Position numbers and translations under genes: made by a program. 64,000 nt of DNA, taken from NCBI RefSeq assembly GCF_017599385.1, contig NZ_JAGFPK010000001.1, positions 498,177 through 562,176 of the forward strand. Reading direction: 5' to 3'. The notes beneath the pieces are model-generated. The model was not told the DNA's origin and made no database searches. It saw only the letters and a list, made by a program, of their open reading frames with translations. Below, piece after piece: positions 17,988-25,645 of this stretch. Numbering within the stretch: position 1 is the first letter of the stretch; the number at the start of each line of letters is the position of its first letter. The DNA comes from Ciceribacter sp. L1K22 (GTDB lineage: Bacteria > Pseudomonadota > Alphaproteobacteria > Rhizobiales > Rhizobiaceae).

Positions 17988-18503
17988 CTAGCGTTCGAGC
18001 TTCAACACGCCATCTGCGACCGCATAGCTGTTAAGCCGCCGCAGGAAGCTGAGGCCGATCAGCGTGTCGGATAGCGCCGCGTCCTTCAGGACGAAAGCGT
18101 CGACGTCCTTCACCCGGATCGAGCCGATCTCGACGCGGTCGAGGACCACATGCGCAGCTACCGTCTGCCCGTTCGCGGTATTGATCGGGTATTTGAAATC
18201 CGTGCGCGCGGCGGTGAAACCGAGGCGACGCGCTGTCGATTCGTTGATCGCAATTACCGACGCTCCGGTATCGACAATCCCGTCGACGTCTTTTCCGTTC
18301 AGCTTGAAGGTAGCGAGGAAGTGGCCGCGCTCGTCGGCCTTCAAGGTCACCCGGCCGGGACGATCGCTCTGTTGGGTCTGAGTGCTTGCCTGAGCGACAT
18401 CGACGAACGACTCTTCGATGTCAGTATCTCCGCTCAGCAATCGAGGCACTTCGACGGCGGTCACTCCAACGACCGCCAGGATCATGAGACTGCGTGTCAA
18501 CAT
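17988..18503 (-). CDS. Retropepsin-like aspartic protease, membrane-anchored (TIGR02281 type)
   Basis: This 171-residue protein has an N-terminal hydrophobic segment (residues 5-22) and a single retropepsin domain. The catalytic motif DGIVDTGASVIAIN lies near residue 75 and the C-terminal LIGLSFLRRLNSY matches the second conserved block of this family. Such proteins are thought to act as homodimers in the periplasm; the targets are unknown. It converges with deoA (4 bases between stops) and is probably unrelated to nucleoside salvage. Confidence 0.82.
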   Translation of the reverse strand: MLTRSLMILAVVGVTAVEVPRLLSGDTDIEESFVDVAQASTQTQQSDRPGRVTLKADERGHFLATFKLNGKDVDGIVDTGASVIAINESTARRLGFTAARTDFKYPINTANGQTVAAHVVLDRVEIGSIRVKDVDAFVLKDAALSDTLIGLSFLRRLNSYAVADGVLKLER

Positions 18504-18630
18504 ATTCGCCCTCCCTGCCCACTACTGCCCCTTTACGGACATAGTAGCGCCACAACCCTGAGAGTCGAACTAAGTTTTTCAGTAAAATACGTTGAACCCG
18601 TACGAATATCGTACGGTTACCGTCTTTTTG

Positions 18631-19260
18631 CTATTTGGTACCGTACATCCGGTCGCCTGCGTCTCCAAGACCGGGAACGATATAGCCTTTTTCGTTGAGG
18701 TGACTGTCGATCGACGCGGTATAAACTGGAACGTCCGGATGAGCGTCGCGGAAGTTCTTGATACCTTCAGGTGCAGCAAGCAGGCAGAGGAAACGGATAT
18801 TCTTGGCGCCGCGCTCCTTCAGCTTGTCGACCGCGGCAATGGAGGAATTGCCGGTTGCCAGCATCGGGTCGACGATGATGATCAGCCGTTCGGCGAGATT
18901 CTCCGGAGCCTTGAAATAGTATTCAACAGGTTGAAGGGTTTCGTGATCGCGGTACACGCCGATATGCGAGACCCTGGCGGCCGGAACCAGTTCCAGCATG
19001 CCTTCGAGCAGTCCGTTTCCGGCACGCAGGATGGATGCGAACACCAGCTTCTTGCCTTCGAGGATCGGTGCCTGCATCTCTGTCAGAGGCGTCTCGATCG
19101 TCTCCATCGTCAGTTCGAGGTCACGTGTCACCTCGTAGCAGAGCAGCGTCGAAATTTCCCGCAGCAACCGACGGAAACTCGACGTGGACGTTTCCTTCCG
19201 GCGCATGATCGTCAATTTGTGCTGCACAAGCGGATGGTCGATGACAGTTACGCCGTTCAT
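18631..19260 (-). CDS. upp: Uracil phosphoribosyltransferase
   Basis: This 209-residue enzyme converts uracil and PRPP to UMP, recovering the base released by the phosphorylase encoded nearby. The PRPP-binding motif is [11 protein letters not shown] near residue 132, and the uracil-binding C-terminal segment [17 protein letters not shown] is complete. It lies downstream of add and deoB on the same strand, with a 112-base gap that contains a perfect 18-bp palindrome at 19309-19326. Confidence 0.95.
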   Translation of the reverse strand: MNGVTVIDHPLVQHKLTIMRRKETSTSSFRRLLREISTLLCYEVTRDLELTMETIETPLTEMQAPILEGKKLVFASILRAGNGLLEGMLELVPAARVSHIGVYRDHETLQPVEYYFKAPENLAERLIIIVDPMLATGNSSIAAVDKLKERGAKNIRFLCLLAAPEGIKNFRDAHPDVPVYTASIDSHLNEKGYIVPGLGDAGDRMYGTK

Positions 19261-19308
19261 GGTCAGGCTTTCTCCGTGAGCTTTTTCTTATCTTTTTTCA
19301 CGCCTCCC

Positions 19309-19326
19309 GCCCCTTGCGCAAGGGGC
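19309..19326. repeat. Perfect 18-bp palindrome between add and upp
   Basis: The sequence GCCCCTTGCGCAAGGGGC is fully self-complementary. In the direction of add/upp transcription it is followed by A-rich, not T-rich, sequence, so it is not a standard terminator; it may be an mRNA-processing or stabilising hairpin or a protein-binding site. Confidence 0.6.
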
Positions 19327-19372
19327 GCGTGTCGGTTTGGCATCTCATCCCCAGCTCCCCTTCAAGGCCGGA

Positions 19373-20347
19373 TCAGATGTCAAGGCGCGTCAGAAGGTTG
19401 GCACGCGTCGTCTCGTCCACAAAGGCCGATTCGATCGCCGTTCGCGTCATGGCGTTTATCTCGCCTTCGGTGAACCCCATCGTGGTCTTCGCGAGCTCGT
19501 ATTCACGCGCGAGCGATGTGTGGAAAAAGGGCGGATCGTCGGAGTTCAGCGTGACGCGCACGCCGGCCGCAACGAAGTCCCGCAGCGGATGATGCTGGAA
19601 GTCGGGGAAGACGCCGAGCGCGATGTTGGAGCCCGGGCACACCTCCAGCACGGTTCCGAGATCTGCAAGGCGCTTGACCAGATCAGGGTCCTCGATAGCC
19701 CGCACCCCATGGCCGATCCGGCTCGGCTTCACGAGATCGAGCGCGTCCTGAACGCTGAACGCGCCACACAATTCTCCGGCATGGATGGTGATGCCGAAAC
19801 CCGCCTCGCGCACGATGTCGAAAGCGCGTGCATAGTCGGCAACCCGGTTCATTCGCTCCTCGCCCGCCATGTTGAAGCCTGTGATCAGCGGATGCGATTG
19901 CCGCGCTGTCCATTCGGCCCGGCGAAGGACATTCTCCGGACCCAGATGGCGTTCTCCGATCACCACCATACGGCATTCTATGCCGGCTTTATCCTTCGCA
20001 GCGCGAATACCAACAGCCAACCCCTCGACGTATTCTTCCGGGGAAAGCCCGACCTCCAGGCCATGATCGGGCGAGATGAACAGTTCGCTGTAGATGGCAT
20101 TCTCCCCAGCGAGCTCTAGCAGGTATGCTTCCGCCAGATCGGCATAATCTTCTGCCGTCCGGAATACAGATGCAACCTTGTCGTAGCACCCGATAAAGCT
20201 GGTGAAGTCGGTCCACACATAGGCGCCGTCTCGGATGAAGTCCGAGCTGTCGATGCCGTACTTATCCGCCAGCCGCATGGTGAGCGCCGGAGGCGCCGCA
20301 CCTTCGATGTGGCAGTGCAGTTCGGCTTTCTTGAGATGCTTTGTCAC
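19373..20347 (-). CDS. add: Adenosine deaminase family enzyme
   Basis: This 324-residue metal-dependent deaminase converts adenosine (or deoxyadenosine) to inosine. Metal-binding and catalytic motifs are present: HCHIEGA near the N-terminus, ITIHAGEL in the middle, RIGHGVR, and [10 protein letters not shown] near the C-terminus. A GTG at 20347 overlaps the deoB stop (GTGA) and places the first motif at residue 11, normal for the family. Adenine deaminases share these motifs, so specificity is inferred from the nucleoside context. Confidence 0.88.
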   Translation of the reverse strand: MTKHLKKAELHCHIEGAAPPALTMRLADKYGIDSSDFIRDGAYVWTDFTSFIGCYDKVASVFRTAEDYADLAEAYLLELAGENAIYSELFISPDHGLEVGLSPEEYVEGLAVGIRAAKDKAGIECRMVVIGERHLGPENVLRRAEWTARQSHPLITGFNMAGEERMNRVADYARAFDIVREAGFGITIHAGELCGAFSVQDALDLVKPSRIGHGVRAIEDPDLVKRLADLGTVLEVCPGSNIALGVFPDFQHHPLRDFVAAGVRVTLNSDDPPFFHTSLAREYELAKTTMGFTEGEINAMTRTAIESAFVDETTRANLLTRLDI

Positions 20348-21564
20348 AGGAAACTCCGTCCGTGGCGGCCGGCCGCAATGCCGAGATGGGCAGCCACCGT
20401 TTCTCCGATGTCGGCGTAAGTGGGGCGTATCCCGATCTGCCTGGATCTTATTCCCGGCCCGAACGCCATGATGGGCACCCGCTCCCGTGTGTGGTCGGTG
20501 CCGCGCCAGGTGGGATCGCAACCGTGATCCGCCGTCATCAGCACCATGTCGCCCGGTTTCAGTCGCCGGTTCACCTCGGGGAGGCGCCGGTCGAAGGCCT
20601 CGAGCGCGGCCGCATAGCCTGGCACGTCGCGACGGTGGCCGAAGAGCATGTCGAAATCGACGAAATTGGTGAACACCAGGTCGCCGTCCTCGGCCTCGTC
20701 CATGACCTTCAGCGTCGCATCCATCAGGGCCATGTTTCCATTGGCCTTGATCACACGCGTCACGCCTTGGTGAGCGAAGATGTCGCCGATCTTGCCAACC
20801 GCGTGCACCTTGCGCCCCACCTCGATCAATCGGTCTAGCAGAGTCGGCTCCGGCGGCAGGACGGAAAAGTCGCGGCGATTGCCGGTGCGTTCAAACGTCG
20901 CCGCCGTCTCGCCGACAAATGGTCGCGCGATGACGCGTCCGATATTGAGCGGATCGACCAGTTCGCGCACGATCTGGCATAGCGTCATCAGCCGATCCAG
21001 GCCAAAATGCGTTTCGTGCGCTGCTATCTGGAAGACCGAATCCGACGATGTGTAGCAGATCGGCTTACCGCTGCGGATATGCTCCTCGCCAAGCCTTGCG
21101 ATGATCTCAGTGCCGGATGCGTGGCAGTTACCGAGAATGCCGGGAAGCTCGGCCCGTTCGCAGATCGCCTGCACGAGGTCGGCGGGAAAGGCTTCTGTCC
21201 CCTCGGGAAAATAGCCCCAGTCGAACATCACAGGCGTCCCCGCGATCTCCCAGTGGCCCGATGGCGTGTCTTTTCCGCGCGACGTCTCGCTCGCTGCTCC
21301 GTGCATGCCGAAAACCCTCTCCGGGACAGGCATTCCGGCAGGATAAGTGCCGCTGGCAAGTTTAGCGATGTGCACCAGGCCGAGTGCCGACAGGTTGGGC
21401 AGGGTTAGCGGTCCGGATCGAAGACCAGCCCGGTCGCCGAGGCCGGCTGCGCAGAATTCAGCGATATGACCGAGCGTGTTCGAGCCATCGTCGCCGTAAC
21501 GAGGCGCATCCGGTGCGCCACCGATGCCGAAGGAATCGAGAACGAACAGAAATGCGCGCACCAT
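20344..21564 (-). CDS. deoB: Phosphopentomutase
   Basis: This 406-residue manganese enzyme of the alkaline-phosphatase superfamily interconverts (deoxy)ribose-1- and 5-phosphates, linking PunA/DeoA to DeoC. The N-terminal metal site [16 protein letters not shown], the phosphorylated-Thr region [10 protein letters not shown], and the C-terminal [18 protein letters not shown] are all present. It is translationally coupled to add. The genes converge with deoC/deoA, which supply and use its product. Confidence 0.94.
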   Translation of the reverse strand: MVRAFLFVLDSFGIGGAPDAPRYGDDGSNTLGHIAEFCAAGLGDRAGLRSGPLTLPNLSALGLVHIAKLASGTYPAGMPVPERVFGMHGAASETSRGKDTPSGHWEIAGTPVMFDWGYFPEGTEAFPADLVQAICERAELPGILGNCHASGTEIIARLGEEHIRSGKPICYTSSDSVFQIAAHETHFGLDRLMTLCQIVRELVDPLNIGRVIARPFVGETAATFERTGNRRDFSVLPPEPTLLDRLIEVGRKVHAVGKIGDIFAHQGVTRVIKANGNMALMDATLKVMDEAEDGDLVFTNFVDFDMLFGHRRDVPGYAAALEAFDRRLPEVNRRLKPGDMVLMTADHGCDPTWRGTDHTRERVPIMAFGPGIRSRQIGIRPTYADIGETVAAHLGIAAGRHGRSFL

Positions 21565-21645
21565 ATATCACCCGAACAGGAGGCCTGCGGTCCGCAAGCG
21601 AAAGCGGCGATGATTAACGCGTCACGGCCATGTTGGCAAATGCCG

Positions 21646-22266
21646 TCAGCAGTCGCGGCAGCCGATCCCGGTCTCACCCAGGCGCTGCAAGTAGTAGTAC
21701 TCACGATAGAACGTTTTCGTCGTCAGCTGCGAGCCCTTGAAGTTTGGCAGATAGATCATGAGCTCATGCGGAATGCTGAGTTCGGTATGAATGAGGAAGG
21801 AGTCCGCCTGCGCGAACTCGCCGATCGAGACGCTGTCTCCCTCCGTGTAGGGAGTGGTGTTGTCGTTTTTCCAGGACCATGCAATCTTCGCATTGCCGCT
21901 CGTGTCCACGGCGATGCCACTGACGGTCAGTTCAAGCCCCGCGTCGGAATAAGGAGCGAAGGTCGCGGCCGCGAAATCATTCATTCGGGTGAGGAAAGCC
22001 TTGTCGATATCGCCTTCCTGCTGGCTGACGAGGTCTGCGACCGAGCTCGCCGCGGCGGTTGCCCGCTTCATCACGCTGAAGCCGATCGTGAACTCGAAGG
22101 CCGCGAGATAACCGACCAGAAGTATCGGAAACAGCAACGCGAATTCCACACCGCCGATCCCGTTCCGGTCGTCGCGCAGCCGGGCGAGCAGATTGCGCAA
22201 CGTCGCGCGCAACTGTTTTTGACGATGTTCCGGCGAAACCGTTCTCTCAAACACGGGATCGGTCAT
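21646..22266 (-). CDS. TadE/TadF-like minor pseudopilin 2
   Basis: This 206-residue protein has a charged leader, then a prepilin-type site RNGIGGVEFALLFPILL at about residues 35-50 (cleavage after Gly, Glu at +5), one hydrophobic helix and a periplasmic domain. These features define TadE/TadF-like pseudopilins of Flp pilus systems, processed by the prepilin peptidase CpaA. It overlaps the upstream TadE-like gene by 4 bases. No vWA-type TadG is encoded nearby. Confidence 0.8.
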   Translation of the reverse strand: MTDPVFERTVSPEHRQKQLRATLRNLLARLRDDRNGIGGVEFALLFPILLVGYLAAFEFTIGFSVMKRATAAASSVADLVSQQEGDIDKAFLTRMNDFAAATFAPYSDAGLELTVSGIAVDTSGNAKIAWSWKNDNTTPYTEGDSVSIGEFAQADSFLIHTELSIPHELMIYLPNFKGSQLTTKTFYREYYYLQRLGETGIGCRDC

Positions 22267-22877
22267 GGATAGTTCTCGTTCTGGAATGTCGTTGTCGCGA
22301 CGATCAGGAAATCTGTCGGCATCGAACCATCGGCGGGACGAATGGTCGTGATCAGAGGACGGATGAGATCCGCTGTCACCTGCCAGCGATAGAAGGCTCT
22401 CACCATGTTGATCGAGCCCGGGCCTCCGGGGCTAAAGCTGAACGACGAGGTGTCGAGATCGGAAAACGCGTCGCCGCTGACTTTCGGAACGCCGATCGGG
22501 ATGGTCGAGAACGCCGTGAAGGTGCGAACGTCCAGATAGAGCTGTCGCGGTTCGTTGATCTCGGTCTCCGAGCATCGCATCATGATGGAAATTTCGTCGC
22601 AGAACGCCGAGCGGAACTGCGTTTCCGTCATGTCCGTGTCTCGGCCAAGACCAAAGGTGATCTCGCCGGTACGAATCTGGCGCGCCATCTGGTTTGTCGC
22701 GTGCGACAACAGCTGCTCCGCGGAAAACGCGACAAATGTTTCGATGATCGCGAAGATGATCATGAAGTAGGGGATGGCAAGAATTGCGAACTCGATGGCC
22801 GCCGCGCCGTCGCGCGATCGTATCAGCCGTCGCAATATGCGGCGGTTTCGCGGGCTGATGTCACGCTTGGAATTCAT
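22263..22877 (-). CDS. TadE-like minor pseudopilin 1
   Basis: This 204-residue protein has the TadE pattern: basic leader, processing site RDGAAAIEFAILAIPYFMII at about residues 23-42 and a C-terminal periplasmic domain with two Cys (FCDEISIMMRCSE) that may form a disulfide. It is coupled to the second TadE-like gene by a 4-base overlap and lies 125 bases downstream of the CpaC-N-domain gene on the same strand, which together form the leftward half of the Tad locus. Confidence 0.83.
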   Translation of the reverse strand: MNSKRDISPRNRRILRRLIRSRDGAAAIEFAILAIPYFMIIFAIIETFVAFSAEQLLSHATNQMARQIRTGEITFGLGRDTDMTETQFRSAFCDEISIMMRCSETEINEPRQLYLDVRTFTAFSTIPIGVPKVSGDAFSDLDTSSFSFSPGGPGSINMVRAFYRWQVTADLIRPLITTIRPADGSMPTDFLIVATTTFQNENYP

Positions 22878-23002
22878 TTCTTGCGCCCAGACAACGATTG
22901 TTCACGCGAACGCTACGCGGCAAACCTTGATTTTCCGTTGCCCGCCCCCGTCGAATTGTCCGCGATGCGTTAACTGTTCGGCAACCTTGAAGGCGCCGCA
23001 GA

Positions 23003-23398
23003 TCAATTCGTTGAGGAGGTTGCCGCTTTGGCGTGCGTTTCGCAGTTGGGCGAGCAGGAGAGAACGGTTCTTTCTGTTGCCTTGAACACGCGCACCGTAT
23101 TTCCCTCATCGATGGAAACGAGAATGCGCTCATCGACGATCGCGTTTCCATCTGCGTCGAGCAGAACCAGATTGGTCGTTCCGAAGTTGCGGCCCGTGAG
23201 CACGATGGTCTGCGGATCAGCGACGGTCGCGTCCGCTACCTCTGAATTGCCGATGATGACCTTGCTGACCGGCCGGTCCAGCTTCAACACGCGCGCGTGG
23301 TCCATATAGACGCGCAGCATGTCCTCTTCACCGTGCGCGGGAAACGAAAGCGCGGCGAACAGCAGAAGGGCTGTGATGGAACCGTGGCGAGATGACAT
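23003..23398 (-). CDS. Secreted free-standing pilus-assembly N-terminal domain (CpaC-N-like)
   Basis: This 131-residue protein has a signal peptide (to about residue 23, SFPAHGEED) followed by a single domain resembling the N-terminal domain of CpaC/RcpA secretins: LRVYMDHARVLKLDRPVSKVIIGNSEVADATVADP, then LTGRNFGTTNLVLLDADG. The CpaC encoded at 25642 has the same block (IKLGLNKALVVDLPQDAHDILVADPTMADAV), so the two are paralogous in this domain. The tail has two Cys (CSPNCE). No secretin pore domain follows. It may cap or modulate the secretin. Confidence 0.75.
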   Translation of the reverse strand: MSSRHGSITALLLFAALSFPAHGEEDMLRVYMDHARVLKLDRPVSKVIIGNSEVADATVADPQTIVLTGRNFGTTNLVLLDADGNAIVDERILVSIDEGNTVRVFKATERTVLSCSPNCETHAKAATSSTN

Positions 23399-23907
23399 GT
23401 GCTGCCCTTGATGGAATTCAGCCGAGGCCTGGAAGCGAAAGAAGCATGCGCGTGATTGGTGAATGAAGGGTTAAACGCACCATTGGCGGTGTCACACCCC
23501 GCGCCCCTGTGTAAATGAGGCACCCTCATGTCTTGCTCGAATACGGGGGGAATGGCTGCGTAGACGAGGCCTTTTTTGGGTCTTGAGCAACCCTGTTTCA
23601 CTTCGGAGCGGCTCTGGGTCAGCCAAACAGGCCGCACCCCCGACGAATCGTCAGCGCGGTCTAATCATGAACTTAGGCAGAAAGTCTTGTTTCTCAGCTG
23701 TTTGCGGGCAGGCAAGAGATATTCTTTAAAATCCTCTGATTTGCTTTTATCACTCGTTCACTCTGCTTTTGGCTATGGCTTCTTCACAAGTCGGTAACTT
23801 TCTTTCTTAAGTCGATAGCAACACGCCCCGTGTAGCTTCCGGTCATCCGAGCAACGGCAAACAGTTGCCGGACGTGCTGATCAACATTGTGGAGTTAGGA
23901 GAGTACC
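23399..23907 (+). promoter_or_regulatory. 509-bp gene-free promoter region between the leftward Tad genes and flp
   Basis: This divergent intergenic region must hold the promoters of the CpaC-N gene and of the pilin gene. I find no convincing coding frame. Near flp there is an inverted repeat CGGCAA-N4-TTGCCG at 23855-23870, and a good AGGAGAG ribosome site 4 bases before the pilin ATG. Sequence composition around 23690-23810 is more AT-rich than the flanks, as expected for a promoter. Confidence 0.55.
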
Positions 23908-24090
23908 ATGTCCAAGATTTTTGCACGCTTCCTGAAGGATGAGTCCGGCGCCACCGCTATCGAGTATGGCCTGATTGCCGCTCTCATCTCCGTTGCCCTC
24001 ATCACCGGCGCCACCACGCTCGGCGACTCGCTGGACGAGACCTTCCAGGCGATTTCGACCGAAATGTCGACCGCTCAGGGCAACATGTAA
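23908..24090 (+). CDS. Flp family type IVb major pilin
   Basis: This 60-residue prepilin is the likely main subunit of the Tad/Flp pilus used for surface attachment. It has the short basic leader MSKIFARFLKDESG, the processing motif G-ATAIEYGLIAALIS (Glu-Tyr at +5/+6, defining Flp pilins), a hydrophobic helix and a short polar tail. It is followed at once by a strong terminator, so most transcripts would end after the pilin, matching the need for excess pilin over assembly proteins. Confidence 0.93.
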   Translation: MSKIFARFLKDESGATAIEYGLIAALISVALITGATTLGDSLDETFQAISTEMSTAQGNM

Positions 24091-24111
24091 GTTGGCGGTT
24101 TAGATATATGA

Positions 24112-24147
24112 CAAGAAGCCGCTCCCCAAGGGCGGCTTCTTGCTTTT
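24112..24147 (+). terminator. Rho-independent terminator after the pilin gene
   Basis: Perfect 11-bp arms CAAGAAGCCGC (24112-24122) and GCGGCTTCTTG (24132-24142) enclose a 9-base loop and are followed by CTTTTC. It separates flp from cpaA. Confidence 0.85.
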
Positions 24148-24218
24148 CGGGATAGTGAAAGCGGTAAGGTTTGATTGCTAGGCTGCGGCCTCGACTTTAC
24201 CGCGGGGAGGGAGTGCCG

Positions 24219-24731
24219 ATGATCGCGAGCATCATTTTCCTGGTGTTTCCGCTCTGCCTCGTCATGGCGGCGCTGACCGATCTGATTGAAATGAAGATTC
24301 CCAACCGAATCCCGGCCATCCTCTCGCTGGCCTTTCTGTCGCTCGCGCCCTTTGTCGATCTTAACCTTCAGCAGTTTGCGTTTCATCTCCTCGCGGGCAT
24401 TGTCGTCTTTGCCGGATGTTTCGCCCTGTTCGCCCTCGGCGCAATGGGTGGCGGGGATGCCAAGCTGCTGACAGCCGCAGCGCTCTGGTTCGGGTTCAAC
24501 GGCAGTCTGGTTGGCTTCCTTGCCACCGTCGCATTTCTCGGTGGAATTCTGACGATCCTCCTTCTGATCGTCCGGGCACGCGCCAACACGGTCCTGGCCC
24601 TCGGCCTCCCCATCCCCAGCTCCATCGTCCTTGCCAAGAAGGTCCCCTATGGCATCGCCATCGGCGCGGCTGGACTGATCAGTTTCCCTCAGTCTCCGCT
24701 TGCGATATGGGCCATCCACGCAGCTGGCTGA
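24219..24731 (+). CDS. cpaA: Prepilin peptidase CpaA/TadV
   Basis: This 170-residue polytopic membrane aspartic protease removes the leader from the Flp pilin and TadE-like pseudopilins. Both catalytic Asp are visible: AALTDLIEMKIPN near residue 24 and the GxGD-type motif GGGDAKLL near residue 85. Five to six hydrophobic segments span the rest. The ATG at 24219 has GGGAGGGAG 6 bases upstream. It lacks the N-terminal methyltransferase domain of PilD, as is normal for Tad systems. Confidence 0.9.
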   Translation: MIASIIFLVFPLCLVMAALTDLIEMKIPNRIPAILSLAFLSLAPFVDLNLQQFAFHLLAGIVVFAGCFALFALGAMGGGDAKLLTAAALWFGFNGSLVGFLATVAFLGGILTILLLIVRARANTVLALGLPIPSSIVLAKKVPYGIAIGAAGLISFPQSPLAIWAIHAAG

Positions 24732-24774
24732 CAGCGCCGGAAACCGATCGTTAACTAAACCTGTAAGGTCCCTG

Positions 24775-24789
24775 TTAACCATAATTATA
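24775..24789. promoter_or_regulatory. CtrA-box-like sequence upstream of cpaB
   Basis: TTAACCATAATTATA resembles the alphaproteobacterial CtrA site TTAA-N7-TTAA with one mismatch in the second half; another TTAAC lies at 24751-24755. CtrA controls pilus genes in Caulobacter. The position, 50-64 bases before cpaB, fits a promoter, but this is motif matching only. Confidence 0.35.
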
Positions 24790-24838
24790 CCAATTCCTGA
24801 TCAATCTGGCGGGCAGAGTTCGCGTTCAAGGATCGGTC

Positions 24839-25645
24839 ATGAAACCCGCCCGCATCATCATTCTCGCAGTCGCCGTCGTGGCGGCAGGTCTGGCAGGAGT
24901 GCTGGCAATGCGTCTGACAGGCGGCAAGCCGGCCGCAGTCAAGCAGATTGCCGACGTACAGAAGGTGCCGGCCGTGCGTGTTCTGGTGGCCGCCGAAAAC
25001 CTTCCCGTCGGCGCCCGGCTGAATGACAAGTCCGTTCGTTGGATGCCCTGGCCCGAGAACAACGTCGTTGAAGGCTTCATCACCGACTCCGGTCGTCCCA
25101 AAGCCATTGAGGAACTCTCCGGCGTCGTCGTCCGCCTGCCGATGTTCGAGGGCGAACCGGTTCGCGGAGAAAAAATCGCCGACGCGTCCGGCCGGATCAT
25201 GTCTTCGCTGCTGCCGTCGGGCAAGCGGGCTGTCGCCACCGAAATCTCCGTTGAGACGGGTGCTGGCGGCTTCATCCTCCCCAACGACCGCGTTGACGTC
25301 ATCATGGTCCGCAAGGGCGAGACCGATGCCTACCTGACCGAAACCATCCTCACCAACATCCGTGTTCTCGCCATCGACCAGCAGATCGAGGAGAGCAAGG
25401 AGGGCGGCAAGGCCGTGCTCGGCGCGACGGCGACACTGGAGCTGACGCCTGACCAGGCCAAGGTGATCACGGTAGCCCAACAGATGGCGGATCGGTTGTC
25501 GCTGGCGCTGCGTTCCGTTGCCGACGCGCAGGAGGCGGATACCGCCGCAGCCGACTATCTGCTCAGCGGTCGTTCGGGCCAGTCTGCGGTACAGGTGATC
25601 AAATCCGGGGCCATCGTCGGCGCCGCCCAGGGTGCGTTGAAATGA
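24839..25645 (+). CDS. cpaB: CpaB/RcpC, Flp pilus assembly protein
   Basis: This 268-residue protein has an N-terminal anchor (residues 2-23), then an SAF-type domain (VPAVRVLVAAENLPVGARLND, near residues 40-60) and the RcpC/CpaB domain (KRAVATEISVETGAGGFILPNDRVDVIMV). CpaB is a periplasmic component thought to connect the secretin to the rest of the machine. Its TGA overlaps the ATG of cpaC by 4 bases, so the two are coupled. Confidence 0.92.
   Translation: MKPARIIILAVAVVAAGLAGVLAMRLTGGKPAAVKQIADVQKVPAVRVLVAAENLPVGARLNDKSVRWMPWPENNVVEGFITDSGRPKAIEELSGVVVRLPMFEGEPVRGEKIADASGRIMSSLLPSGKRAVATEISVETGAGGFILPNDRVDVIMVRKGETDAYLTETILTNIRVLAIDQQIEESKEGGKAVLGATATLELTPDQAKVITVAQQMADRLSLALRSVADAQEADTAAADYLLSGRSGQSAVQVIKSGAIVGAAQGALK

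Noticed and set aside
23576-23797. 73-codon frame in the flp promoter region
   Set aside because: No ribosome site, no recognisable composition, and it sits in a region expected to hold promoters.
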